From the NCBI RefSeq assembly GCF_002999335.1, contig NW_020312746.1, forward strand, positions 1-64,000: 64,000 nt of DNA, written 5' to 3'. Positions 27,661-39,888 of the stretch are shown here, piece by piece (the stretch's first letter is position 1; every line of letters starts with the position of its first letter). Both the position numbers and the translations under genes were made by a program. The notes under the pieces are model-generated. The model did no database searches. It saw only the letters and a list, made by a program, of their open reading frames with translations, and was not told where the DNA came from. The DNA comes from Cyclospora cayetanensis. Lineage: Eukaryota; Apicomplexa; Conoidasida; Eucoccidiorida; Eimeriidae.

Positions 27661-28572
27661 TCTGTAGAAATGGCATACAAGATGTATTATCTGCCACCTT
27701 GCATCCCTTCTGGAACAAATGCAGCGGCGAAAGCCACGAACCGTTTTAATTTGAGTGATTCAGGCCATTAAGTCGGCATATACCTTTGGCCTTTACAGTA
27801 TGCGGAAAAAGGAACGTGACATTCTTGAATTGTATCTACTAGGGCAACTCTGCGTTCCCACACAGGGGCTGTGTTTTGTAAAATCCAATGTACCAAGTAA
27901 CATTTGAGCGAATCGACTGCCTGCTACCACTGCCGAGTGGTGGTGTGTTGAACTCGCTGTCTACGGCTCCCGTCAATGCACACAGATATTCTGACCCTCA
28001 GGAAGCATTTTTAGGTGGACCGGAGAGTGCATGCTTCACATCTCTAATGAGCCCGCTCTCACTTTCCTTGTAAAACGAGCAGACTCAAAATGCCGTAGTT
28101 CAGGAGTAATCAAGCTTCGTAAGTGCGTGCAGGCCTAGCTGTGTAATTCCTTTACATAAGGTGGGTTTCAGAAACAAGTAACAAATGCAAATTTCCTGCG
28201 ATATGCTAAAAGGTCAGGCCTGCGACATTTTCACGCCACCTAAAGGGGTTGACTCGAATCACCACCTTTATGGCTGCTTTGTTATTGGTCTTAAGCAATG
28301 CCAGTGTAAGACGCTTACGAGTTCTGCACGACTTAAAGTGTGATCACGTAGACTGTGGAGGACAGAACTGCAGGGCATAAAACGTAAGGGGACCTGCTTA
28401 AAATCTAGAGTATGCCCCAACAATACAAGATGCCCGACTCAAGTATACGCTCCAAGTGAACGCCGAAAATGTTTTGGGGCAACACCACAAGTAGACAGCA
28501 TGTCACCCGACTTCTGCAGATCTGCATAGGATTAAGTCAAAAACCTAATGACTTCAATGACGAAACGCACAA
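27661..28572. other. Intergenic stretch, nothing recognised
   Basis: About 0.9 kb between the candidate above and the 3' end of the convergent threonyl-tRNA synthetase gene. Only short unconvincing ORFs are present, and no RNA gene or repeat was seen. Confidence 0.4.
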
Positions 28573-31500
28573 CTAAAACGGCATTTTCGCCCTCCTTTTT
28601 GCCCCTGCAAGTGCCCTTGCGACAGGCAGGGCGACATGCTGACCATTAGACCTATAGATCGCACCACAAAGAGTGATAAGCACTAAACAGCAGCAGGACT
28701 GCAATATGCTAAGAGGAAAAGATCTAACGCCAGGGTCACGTGATAGATCAATCAGTGGTACCAAAGCCTCGAGTATATAATCAAATCTTTACTGAGTAGC
28801 TACAGAATACCACTCATGACTTACCTCCTAACGGTGACGGTGCTCTTTTCTTGGTCTGTCGCCCCCAATAGCCACACCTCTGGAGTACGATATTTTAGCT
28901 GTAACCTGAGTCACTCCCGCATGATTTTAAGAAAAACACCTGATGGAAAGGGCATCCAAAGGAAGGCACGACAGTTATCGCAGGGAGGGAGCTGAGGTGT
29001 AAATGCTGCCGAAAACTGTAAATACTAGTAATTTCTTGTTGAGCATCTGCGTTGTTCGTACTTTAGCTTTCTCGAAATGTGCACCGGGCGTGTGTCTATT
29101 GACACGCGAATACCAGCCTTCCGCAGCCGCCTACCCAACGCCTCTACCTCCTCTGTTTGCACCCGTCCAACACTGAGCACTGCCACCTGCGAGGAGACTT
29201 GCAAAAACACTGGGGTGCTTTAGGGCCGGAGGCAGCTGCGCATAGTAAAAATGTCCGACAATCTACTTTTGCGTACCTGTGTGGCTGCCAGCCACGGGCT
29301 CAAATGCCCATTAGTATATTCTAAAACAAGACCAAGAAAACGCTCAAGAGAGCCGCACATCGCGCGATGAAGAAGGCACAAAGGGTCATCACTGCGTGGG
29401 GCTGGTTCGAGGCCAAAGGCGCGAGGGGAGAACATGTCGACCTGAGGAAGTCAATAGGCCGTCGCAGGTTTATACGGAAGTGTACTGAGGTGGTGTGCTA
29501 GGCGAGACCGTACGACAGCCTTTGACGAGTCAGCCGATGTAGAAAGGCCACTAACTTGCTGACGCTCCGCCGCTGTGCTGTAGCTATAATGAAGCACTCC
29601 ACCCCGCCTCCATTGTCTGTTTGCCTTCTTTTTAAACCAGCGATCATCCCACCGGGAGCCTCTGAAGAGAGCCGGATGTTATTTCAAGTAGTACCTGAAG
29701 TGTTCCAGTTTGCCACAAGCGGCCATCAACGTCTGGAAGGAGAATATCTATCTTCGGGCCGTAAAAGGCGCCCTCCCCGCTTGCCATCGTAAATGAGAGC
29801 TTCAACCTTTCTAAGCCAGAGCGCAGCAATCCCTGCACGACAGAGCAGCTTACGACGCGAACTACAATGCATGTACATTCCCCATTACTTTTTGCCTGCT
29901 CAGTTGGCTGCTCTCAGCAATGTGGCTATCTTCTCAAGCTAGGACGCTAGAACGTTCCAAGGCTGGAATACGGAGCCACACAGAATGCAATCAGTGCAAA
30001 AGGTGCAGTTCACACCTCTGCGTGGGCCCACTCCTGATCTGAGCCTTGACTGCTTTCTGGCCTGCGGAGATCCAACACACAGTCTATTGCTTACCAATGT
30101 GGTAACCACAAACCTACACCTAAACACAGCGACAAGGCATGAAAGTAGGAACGTCCGAAAGTACCTTGAATGATCCCTTTGGCCCCCCCAAAAATAGCTA
30201 CCTTCGCGCCCGGCGTGCTACCACCTATTGACATAGGCAACTTGGTTACCTCGTGGAGAGACGAAAGGCCACATCACGCCACCGGAACCCAGTTCCTTTG
30301 TACAATCGTTGACATGCAGTGAGAAAAGTATCTACTTCAGCAGCCGCTTGAGACATGCGGCACAAAATATGACCGTCATCCTGCACATAGCAGTAAAATG
30401 TTTTGGGGTGTTTGCCATGAGGAAAACCTTCCCCTAAGCAACACGACGTATACGCCCCTAGTTCACAACACGCAGCCGATCCCAAAACGTCCCACTGGAG
30501 CTAATAGGTTTCTTCAGGGATCGGGTTGTTCGTGTAAACGCTGAGTACCTGCGTGAATTCGCGCATGCGCAGTAGGCCGTATAGGGCACTAGGCACCTCT
30601 CTCCTGTACACGTGGCCGAACTCGCTTATGCGCATGGGCAGTGCAGACCCTACTCTTACCTAAAATATGCCCACACCCGCTTGACATGCCACAGTACATC
30701 TCCAACGTAGTCGACAAACAGCCCCTGCTGCGAAGCAGTGTGGTGTACGGGATAGACGGAAAGGAACCCTTCCGCCACGAATTCCCCTCAACACCAAAAG
30801 TATCGTAGGGGGATCATCTTCCGGAAGGTTCAGTAGGATTACACTCACAGAATTGTCGAAAAAAAGGGATAAATGCAACGGGCAGCTCATTGGCTTCAAC
30901 AGATAGGATGTCGCGAAATCTTCGCAAGACAGATTATCTTCCCGGTTTCGTTCAAGTTGATTCTCGGTTTGCGCCGGTGAATCCACCAAGTCAACCTCGC
31001 CTGAGACCCTTTCAGCCCCTTGAGCAGGCTTCGGATTCGTTATGGCATACATGTTGCTGGAGAAGTGCTTCAAGTGGCCGCTACGATGCCACAGGTAAGC
31101 CTGAGCTAATGAGCCCGTACGGACCTAAGAAGTTCCATGCACGCAAACATCTTGGTAGCAGGCTACATAAGTTGCGCCACGTATACACAGCATAAAGCTT
31201 TATGCGTTGAGAGCTGGTCACCTCTGCGGCTGGGATGACATTGCCCAGGAACGAATACGTGCCACGCATGGTATTGCACCCGTTCCGCGTGTAAAGTCGT
31301 TTACCTCCTCAAATCCCTGTTCCCTTTGAAGTTTTCGCAGGCCTTCCTGTAGCTGGAGCATCACTGATTGTCCTCTGGGTAGCAGCGCAGGACTCAGACC
31401 ACACATGGAGCTAAGCTTCGGCTTAGGGAAGCAAAACAGTTCCATCACTGCACCCAATGCCTTGTGACTTCGGCAGTTCTGCTTCCTCATGACCTCATTT

Positions 31501-31802
31501 ATTCCTAAGACCGACAGTTCTCCTGGATCATCCCCACTCGTCGCAGGAGACGAAGAATGCACGCCGATCGAGCTGTGCATGACGGCTTCAGGAACTCTTG
31601 ATGCCGGCCATTTGAACGCGGTGCACCTTCGAAGAGACCCCTGCAGCCGCAGGCCGGGGTGCTGATTCCTCGGAGGTAAGAACAGACGTGGGCTTTGGCA
31701 TGTTGCCAATAATTCAAACGAATACACAATGCTGCTTAAGCAAAACACGAACAAGAGAACAAAGAGTAGCCACCCCGGGGCAACACATGGCCCAAGTTGC
31801 AT
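28573..31802 (-). CDS. Threonyl-tRNA synthetase, organellar (apicoplast-type leader)
   Basis: Class II enzyme that charges tRNA-Thr. From the ATG at 31,802 the protein opens with a hydrophobic signal sequence ([19 protein letters not shown]) and then a basic, Ser/Pro/Arg-rich transit-like stretch, the pattern of apicoplast targeting. The catalytic core follows: [15 protein letters not shown] at a donor site, [14 protein letters not shown], then spliced [50 protein letters not shown], and [18 protein letters not shown] (motif 3). The three zinc ligands of the family are visible: Cys of KPMSCP, His of DDGHI and His of HRAMCGS. The anticodon-binding domain is seen in [22 protein letters not shown] and a small exon near 28.84-28.92 kb coding [14 protein letters not shown]. 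The last exon and stop are uncertain: one splicing stops near 28,753, another at 28,573. No TGS or editing domain precedes the core. Confidence 0.9.
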
Positions 31803-32940
31803 TTTGTCTTTAAATGCATCTACGTGCACCTTCACCTAGGTTGCATGTGACGGGGAAGGCAGAGATCATTGGCATGCCGGTACTGGGAGAGCAAGAGCAG
31901 CTCAAAACCCGCCCTCGGTAGAAATGCACGCTTTGCATGCGCCACGCTCCAGAAATTGCGCCTCCGTTGTCTTAATGCCTAGCAGCTTTCTAAATGGAAC
32001 AGAGACATGAAACTTCTTACAGATATGATTGAAGCAGGAAACGTGGCATTAGGGTGAAGAGCAGCTCAGCATGTAACAAAACATCGTGTCTTATTGAACT
32101 GATGCGGCCTGTGTCCTGCTTAGCTTGCAGGCGATGATGTTGGTAGCAGCGAAATGACACATGGGTGAAACGGAAACATTTGTATCTGACAGTATATTTG
32201 TTATTAAAGGGCAGCCACTGTGTACAACAATCTGGAGGCATCCGGCAAAGCATCAAAAAGATTTTATACCGATCAAGAATACAGCAAAGCTAATTAAATG
32301 CAAAGAAGAATCCAACAGATCATCTAGCCGTCGTGTAACACATCCTGAAAGGCACCGAAACCACGAAACCCGCTGCCGTTTTTGCGTATCCTGTGCCCTC
32401 TACTCAGCCCCTGAATTGTCCACTGTCGACAATGAATTTTCTCAGAATTTGAGCTCTTTTACATTCCACATGTGATTTTGTGTTACAATACTATGGCACC
32501 ACAATTAACTATGACTAGCAACGAAAAATTCCCAACTCTCGCATCATGCCAGCAGTGAGCGCATCGATCGCCCACTGTACTCCCTGCTCCAATGCATCCA
32601 GACTAGACCATGAATAGGAACTATGATGGGAAGGCTGCACATTTTACTGCATATATAATAGTACACGAGAGGTAAGCCGAAGTATTGAGCCATCCTGAGC
32701 CCCCAGAGTTGAGATTGCGGAGCCTAACGAGGGATTTTGTGATCAGAAAGCTATCAATTGTCCATTGAATCCAGCTTCTCAGGCAAATGCCATTTTTTCG
32801 CCAGCTTTTAAACTGCATACGATCTTACAACACCCATTTTCACATAATCATGAAAGCAGAACAGGCGGTTTCATTTTTAAAGTATCGGTTTATGGCGACA
32901 AACGAAAAGGCTTCATGCTAGTCTTGGGCGGAAACGTGGC
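31803..32940. promoter_or_regulatory. Divergent intergenic region (ThrRS / acyl-CoA synthetase-like)
   Basis: About 1.1 kb between two divergent start codons. It is AT-richer than its surroundings around 32.1-32.3 and 32.6-32.9 kb. No exon or RNA gene was recognised, and the promoter role is inferred from position. Confidence 0.4.
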
Positions 32941-35900
32941 ATGTGGACGCCACCATACACAAGGGGCGACTTGATTGGCATTGCAGAGCGTGGGCATACC
33001 TTGTTGGCCTCAGCAATGGGTATTCTTGGCGTAGCACTATCATCGGCTGCACAGCGCCATCGAGACTCTACTGCAAGCTGGCTGCTGGTCCACTCTTTGC
33101 TGCTCTGGATAATTTTGCTGCTACCCAGCTTTCACACTGACCTCATCCTGACGGTTTCGGCACACATCGATTCCCCAGGGGAGGATGAGCAAGCGACGGA
33201 CCTGGGTGAGCGCGTGAGGAATTATGATGCTGCTGGATGGGAGCCAACAGATTTGGAGAACGGGAAATCTCCGCCTTTACCTCAAGACGAAAATAGCGCT
33301 GGACCTCTTGATTTTACCCAATCCTACTCAAGTCAGGAAGAGCTCCCTTCCAAACCCACGGATCAGTTGTATCCGGATGCTCAGAACAGAACCGAGCATG
33401 CAGACATAGCATTCAGCCCCTTCGAGGATACTTGGATTCCATTATCAGATGGCCCAACAACTGTTACAGATAAAAATATATCCATCAAGCGCCCGTGAGT
33501 CTTGCTTACCCTACACACTTGTAGTTTGTGCGTTTGAATGTAGCCGAGTAAGATTTTGGGATCCTTGGTACTGTTTTGTCTTATCATCATAGACGGCTTG
33601 GCGGGGTAGCGGTGTGTATCTTGGTCATCGTCTGCCGTGTGGAGTGGTCGCGTTCTCAATCTGAAACTCATCAATTCAAAAAGGTCGATCAGTATCTCGT
33701 CTCGCGCACGGGTGGATGAGGATGACGGAGCTACATTCTTTTAATCTGCGCGTTTCTGCGGCATGAATTGACACTGACTTGTTGACTTCATTCCCACGCT
33801 GCGTACGGGCACTAGTGCCTCTGAGTTCCGTATGGCTGGGCTAACTGCTGCGGGCTAGCTTCTTCGAGCCGAAACCCATAGAGGTTTGTGTACAGCTGGA
33901 AGTACTCTTGTAGATCTTTTGATACTTTTGATTAGAAAGCATGTGTTGATGCATTTATCTCAGCTTCGATTTTCTGCGAAGGGCTGCGGCTCTCTTCGGG
34001 AATTCCCCGTGGCTCTTGTTCGCACAACCTGACAACAGGAATGAATTCGGCGTGATAACATACCAGCAGGCACGGTTTTAACGCACACTGCTCATGGCAG
34101 CTCTCCCCAGCGTGTTAAACTAGTTGGTTGAGTGCTAATCTGGATTGTGTTGGGGCCACTCAAGAGTCTGAAGAGTAATTTGGACTATAGGGTCCTCGAT
34201 TATTTGGTTCTCGTTTCCAGAGTTGTCCTGCAGGGCCACGAGCTCGCCGTTTCAATTGGCGCATCACTCGACAGTATGGTCCCTAATTCACAGCTCCCTC
34301 AGCGTGACGGGGTACACGAGTCGCTAAGACTTGTGGGAACGTGGGCCACTAATTCCGTGGAGTTGCTCCTCTCTGACTTTGGCGGTAAGGCGTAATAGAG
34401 ATGCTAGTCAAGCTGGTGGCAAGTCCTTGGGAGTTTACAGACTATCTATTTGATGCACGCCTTTGGGGCCGTCGGCGTGTGAAGAAGGGTGGATGGAACG
34501 CTATATACATGCTTTGGGCACATCTGATCATCGCAACGGTTTTCATGTTGAATAATATGTGCTTCTGTGTGTGCGCGAGTAGCCGCGGCATATGGCCTAA
34601 CGGTCGTGCCGATGCATCCCGATATGAATGCGCGTCGATTTTTGGAAGTCATGGTGCATACGCGTGAGTCAGTACTGTACTGCGGCGGCAGCGGTTGCTA
34701 TCTGTAGCAGCTGCCACAACTAAAAACGCCGTTCTCTCTCGGACGTCAATCGCAGGCGGACAGCGGTTAAGCCAATGCTTCGGCACTTGGGAAGCATCCA
34801 GTGATCTGGTGTCTCCCTCACTAAAGTAGCTGGCTCCCAGGCTGCTTGTGAGGCTTGGTGTGTGCCTGCAGAAATGACTCATCTTTTTGCCGACTGGCAG
34901 CATCTTGATATGGTGCTGGATCTGCTTGAGAAGGGACAGCTCTCCAGCCTTTCGACGGTCATTTCTCTTGACGCGGTAATTGTTATAGGCGAATGGTCCC
35001 CTAGATTGCATATGAATAAATAGTTTGCTCGTCGAATTTTAATACTGAGGGTTGCCTATACTATGATAGTCAGTTCCTCGTAGTTGTAGACGCCTCCTGG
35101 GGCCTTCAACAAAGCAAAAGTGGTTTTAAGAGTTGGAAGCCTCGACAATCCAGCAGGAATGTTTGTGCCCTAGCACCAACTGCTGCATACCTTAGGTGGG
35201 GAAGCATGCTCTACAACGAGCTAAAGCACTTCAACTGACCGTTATGGACTTCTGGGATCTTGCTGACTCATCCAATGCAAGGGTAATTCCCCGGGAAGCA
35301 CTTGTTTGCTTGCGACATTCGATTTCGAACAGTTGACGGGTCGTGGGAAGTATCCGATATTAGTAGAATGAGCCACCCTCACAGCTATCGCTCGCTACAT
35401 CTGTGTGCAGCACATGTGGAGCAGCAGAGCTTGCCATTGTACAATGTATCCTACGCTTGCCTCAGAGTGTAGAGGAGCAGAGGCAGGGAGCAGTTAACCA
35501 ATCAAGCTCCTACGCTGCCGAGATTCATGCTGTCCTCTACCCCAGGGGTAAGTAGTCCAGAGTCTTCTTTCGCTGCAGTTGCGGGTTGTTCTCTTGTCAA
35601 TCCTTGGGGAGATCTCTTGCCTGGCGCAAGCTCAAAGCTCTCCATGGCACTGCTGCGTGGCGGAAGTATTCTCGAGGGCCATGCAAAGGGAGAATTAGCC
35701 AGCTTTTGCCAGCTAGGAGCCATGATTCCAGCTGCCACAGGTCATGCACGGCCGATATGCGCTGTTCTTCTCAGCCCTATCCATGCCATTCAACGGCGCG
35801 ATGTTGACAAATGAAAATGTTTTGGCTTCTCTGGGCACACTAACGGACTGGAGTGTGGGAGCCGTGTCTATCGTCGAAGGTGAACAGTTCACCACTGCCT

Positions 35901-38900
35901 CTGAGATATCTACTCAGTTGCTGGTTTTGTATTTAGGAGCACGCCCTCCTTATGTAGTGCTCTTATATGTTGCTTGCTGTTGTTTAGTGGGCGGCGCACA
36001 TAGTTTCGATATGTTGTGGATTGTTCTTTGGCGTGCGTGTAGCTGACCGGGTTCTTTGTGTGGACTCCCTAGCCTCGATTCATCAACGTGTCCTTCATCT
36101 GGCGATCATTCGAGCAGGGGCTACTATGGCTTTTGCCCATCGTGTGAGTCATAGATATGACCCTAGCTGGTATTCCGCTCACATATTTTGCTCACATCCA
36201 GCAACGCCACCCCTGTCCTGCAAGGGCCCGTAGTTGCACCAAGTTCATCTGTATATAAATTCTGCTCTATCCTCTTGCCGAAGTAAGTTATATATCTGCG
36301 GGATTCAACGGCTAACTGTATACGATATGAAGTACGAAATAGTAGCAGCGATTGTAAGGGGGCAGGTATAACAATACGAACGTTTTGCTAAGTAGATACA
36401 CGAAGTCGAGCTCTTGCTGCCGCAGGGATTGCTCACCTTGAAGGAAGATGTAGGCTACATAAATCCAACAATTGTTGCCGCTTCAGGAGGAATCTTACAT
36501 TTGCTACATGCAGCCGTAAGCAAATCCCCTCTGCAGCTTAGGCACAATGCACTGTAACGTCTTGTTTGATGCCGCGATTCGCTAGGCCGGTTGCAGTTGC
36601 CTACATTACCATGCAGGCTCGACGTGCACTTAAACAGATGGGGAGGCTGCGTCGTTTCATCACTATACTGAAACTGCGGTGGAGAGCGCGTTCGTATTGG
36701 CGGACGGGGGATCTCGACCTACTTCGGCAGACGGTTAGTTGCATTTCAAGTAGCTGAGTACAACGCAATTCCGACCAAAGAACAACTCATTAGAAGTTTC
36801 CCGATGCGTCATCTTTAGTGCTTCCTGGCAGCTACACACATTTCCGACTACCAGTGTGCATGTGCCTTGTGGTTCCAGAATAGCTCTACATAGCATCTTA
36901 GATATTTAGATCTATGGCGGTATGTGGACTTTCTTGCTGCGCGTGCACAGCCGTTCAAAGAACTGAAGATGTTGCTCGCGAAAGTTCACACTGTCATCGC
37001 AGCCCCTTCGTTAGCGTCGAGCGAACTTATAAAGGAGTTGCAGCTTTTATACTCGATAATCGTTGTCCATGTACGTCTTCAAACAGGGAGGAGGGATGTA
37101 TGCTGTGTTAGCTGTGTTAGGACCTGGCAACTCATCCTTTGCGACATATCCTCAGTTCCCTTGTACGGCTAGAGTGTCGTATTCGAGCTATGCGACCAAT
37201 GGTGCAGACGGACCTCACAAAGGTGCTTATTCAGCACGTACTCATTAGTTCTTCTGCTTCTTCGTAGGCCTGCTGTTCTCCTCAAACCGGCATTGCGTTT
37301 TCAAGTAGGCAGCAGAATGGCGAATCACTGATCTCTAGCAGTGTCCAGAGAATACGTGCGGCGCCTTTGGGTTGGGTGTCCCCAGTGGTGGCCGTATCCT
37401 TCGAGAAACTCAGTCCCGCAGAAGAGGCCAGCCTCATGGAGTTCCACGCAGATGGAGCGTCGGGTCGGCCGGGACATACTTCACATCTTATTCTAGATGC
37501 GTCCGGTGAAGCGTCCACTGAATTCAAAAACCTGGCGAGCGATGCCACGGATTTTGATGGGTTTCGACTCAGCGCTGTCGGGAACCGCAGAGGCCACGTT
37601 GTTACAGAGTGCGTGTCAACTCCGATTTCACTGCATGACCTGGCTCCGCTTTAGCCATGCGCAGCTTGTGGGTTTAGAGCCTATTAGCTATTTACAGTGG
37701 CAGGAAGCACATGCGTCTATTTCAGTCGCATATCTTGTATCACGCACACTTTGCATATGTGCACACCGTCTTAGCACGTGCTCCAACTAATAAGGCACGC
37801 CTAGTCCATGTTCTGCAATTATAGGTATTGCCTACCTTCGCACATCGTTCAGCTGCCTTATATCGGATAGAACCACTGACAGCGATTTGCGAATTTTTTG
37901 TGATGTGCAGGGGTGAAATTGTGATCCAGGGGGCCTGCGTGTCTGTGGGTAAGCAGTGCAATAACGGACTGTCTATTAGTGCCACTTTCGTGGCAAACAG
38001 ATTCTTTTGTATGGTGCACATGCTTGACAAATTTAGGATAGACTAGCTTCAAGTCAATTTTTTGGGGCACCCTGCATACGGATGTCCTCTGCCATCACAA
38101 TGTTGCGATGAAATGCGAAGCCCATGCTGTATCTCCTACCTTTGAGGAGGCATACGCTACGGTAGTAATTTTTTTCTTCAGTAAAATCAATGCAGATAGT
38201 TAGACTGCATATTATCTTAGCTTCACAGAATTATTCTGTTGTTGCCCTTCAGCTTCATAAAGCAGCTGTGTCTCCTGTGGCGTACCAACAAACGGTAGTG
38301 CAATTGCCTTGCGGAGTGTTCAGGATATTACCGCCACCAAACAGCTTTCCAGAGGCAGATAACCAATCAAGGCATGTATAGAACAGGTTTAGTGGCAGCT
38401 TCCGCTGGAAGTGATTTTCCACTGCTGATGATCGGCACCCTGTCCCGAAGCGTGTTAACTGCTGAAGGGGAGTTCATCGACCTGGAAGAAGCAGAAAGGC
38501 AACTTAGGAAGGTCCCCATTGTTCGCCGCGTTTTGTTATATGCAGACGACTTTCATGTAAGTCTTTCAAGTCCGATGAGCATTACATTATGGGAAACCCT
38601 TCATGGGATTAGGGGCTGGTGCTTGGAGATAGTATTTTCTTTTTTGCCGGCAACTGTCATATTTGGTCTCTGGGTCGGGGTCAGCGTAGTCTCTCGCCTT
38701 CCTCTGTATAAGGGCTTGTGTCTCTGCCTGCCCTTCGCTGCTCGCAATTATATTGCTTTCTTTCCACTCTACATGTTCGACTGCAGTCACCGTTGGTAGC
38801 AATCATCCAGCCTCGGAAAGGTGCAGCTCTTCGCTGGGCCAAAACTCGTTTTGCAGTAAGCAGATTTGACCTTGCTCTGGGTTAGTTCTCTGGATGACTG

Positions 38901-39298
38901 AAATTCCGGGGGAACTGGGCTATTCTAGTCGAAGTTCCTCTGCAGTTCCGTAGCTTGCACTTCTCATGTAAATGGGCGTACCTTCTCTGTAGGCATGTTC
39001 TGCGTTTTGGGGTGCTCAGTATTCAGATGATTACGGAGCGTCGTACGAAAATCTGGTGTCTCTACCTGCACTAAGGGACTTTGTGTTGAAGCAGATTGAG
39101 GAACACACGCGACTGTCCCTTGAGTCTTTTGAGAGGCCTAAGGCTATTTACCTTGTGCCACATGATGTGGAGCTTCCTGTTGGCATCTTTGACAAGCTTA
39201 TTAATAAACAGCAGGATGAGCGGACCGTTTCCCGGAGCCAGCTGGCAGATGCATACATGAAGCCGATCAAGGAGATGTATGCATCGCTTGCTGATTAA
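32941..39298 (+). CDS. Long-chain acyl-CoA synthetase-like protein, catalytic motifs degenerate
   Basis: The adenylate-forming ACSL family activates fatty acids to acyl-CoA at membranes. The first exon (ATG 32,941, donor CCC|GTGAGT near 33,488) has two hydrophobic stretches (ASAMGILGVALSSA; LVHSLLLWIILLLPSF) that could anchor it. Later exons align in family order: LRLVGTWATNSVELLLSDFGG (34.2-34.4 kb), NGAMLTNENVLASLG (35.8 kb), CVDSLASIHQRVLHLAIIRAG (36.06 kb), LKEDVGYINPTIVAASGG (36.43 kb), RGEIVIQGACVSVG (37.9 kb), GEFIDLEEAERQL with VPIVRRVLLYAD (38.46 kb), VAIIQPRKGALRWAKTRF (38.8 kb) and the C-terminal ESFERPKAIYLVPHDVELP, ending at TAA 39,298. Two core motifs are altered. The P-loop reads FFSALSMPFNGAML where family members have a TSGTTGxPKG-type loop. 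The TGD motif reads YRTGL. First-exon linkage and several borders are not proven. It could be a non-catalytic relative. Confidence 0.8.
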
Positions 39299-39888
39299 TT
39301 ATTTGAACATTCAATACATTTATATCTGAGAAGAGCATCGACTGGGCGCTTCTAAACAGACTTTTGCAGCTATATCTTGGGGCAGCCAGATAAGCTGCAA
39401 TTAGCAAACTGTGGGAGTAGGCAATGTGTCATTCAGATGGGCTCTCCTGGCCGGATGAGCCACCATTCTGTGCGTTCATTGCCTCTTGTATACATACACT
39501 TTTCCTGCAGTGCAGTTCCATTTACTCGTAGTATCAAATCTTTCAGTGTAAATGTGTGTTATCTGTATGTAGAGTAAGTAGAAGTGAACATGTCAGCTAG
39601 CGGGTAGAGGCAAACCGGGGCTTTGCGCCGCAGAACTACAGGACGAATGCATGTACCCTCAGCTGCTGAATGGAAGGAATGGTTACTTTTGGCTGTTGGG
39701 ACACATATATGTAGCCCCGTTTAGAACAGGCTTTCATTTCCTTGCCAATTGAATGATGTGGGCGAATATCGTATATATTTTTGTCGCAGGCTTAGCTACC
39801 ATCAGCACTTTTCACTATGTCAAGTATATTTAAGAATTAATAGAGAACTAAATAATTTTTTTGTCGGCGCATACATTTTTCCTTGCAG
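39299..39888. other. Short intergenic stretch, nothing recognised
   Basis: Sequence after the acyl-CoA synthetase-like stop codon. It is AT-rich, with only short ORFs and no recognised feature. The 5' exons of the next candidate gene may lie here. Confidence 0.35.
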
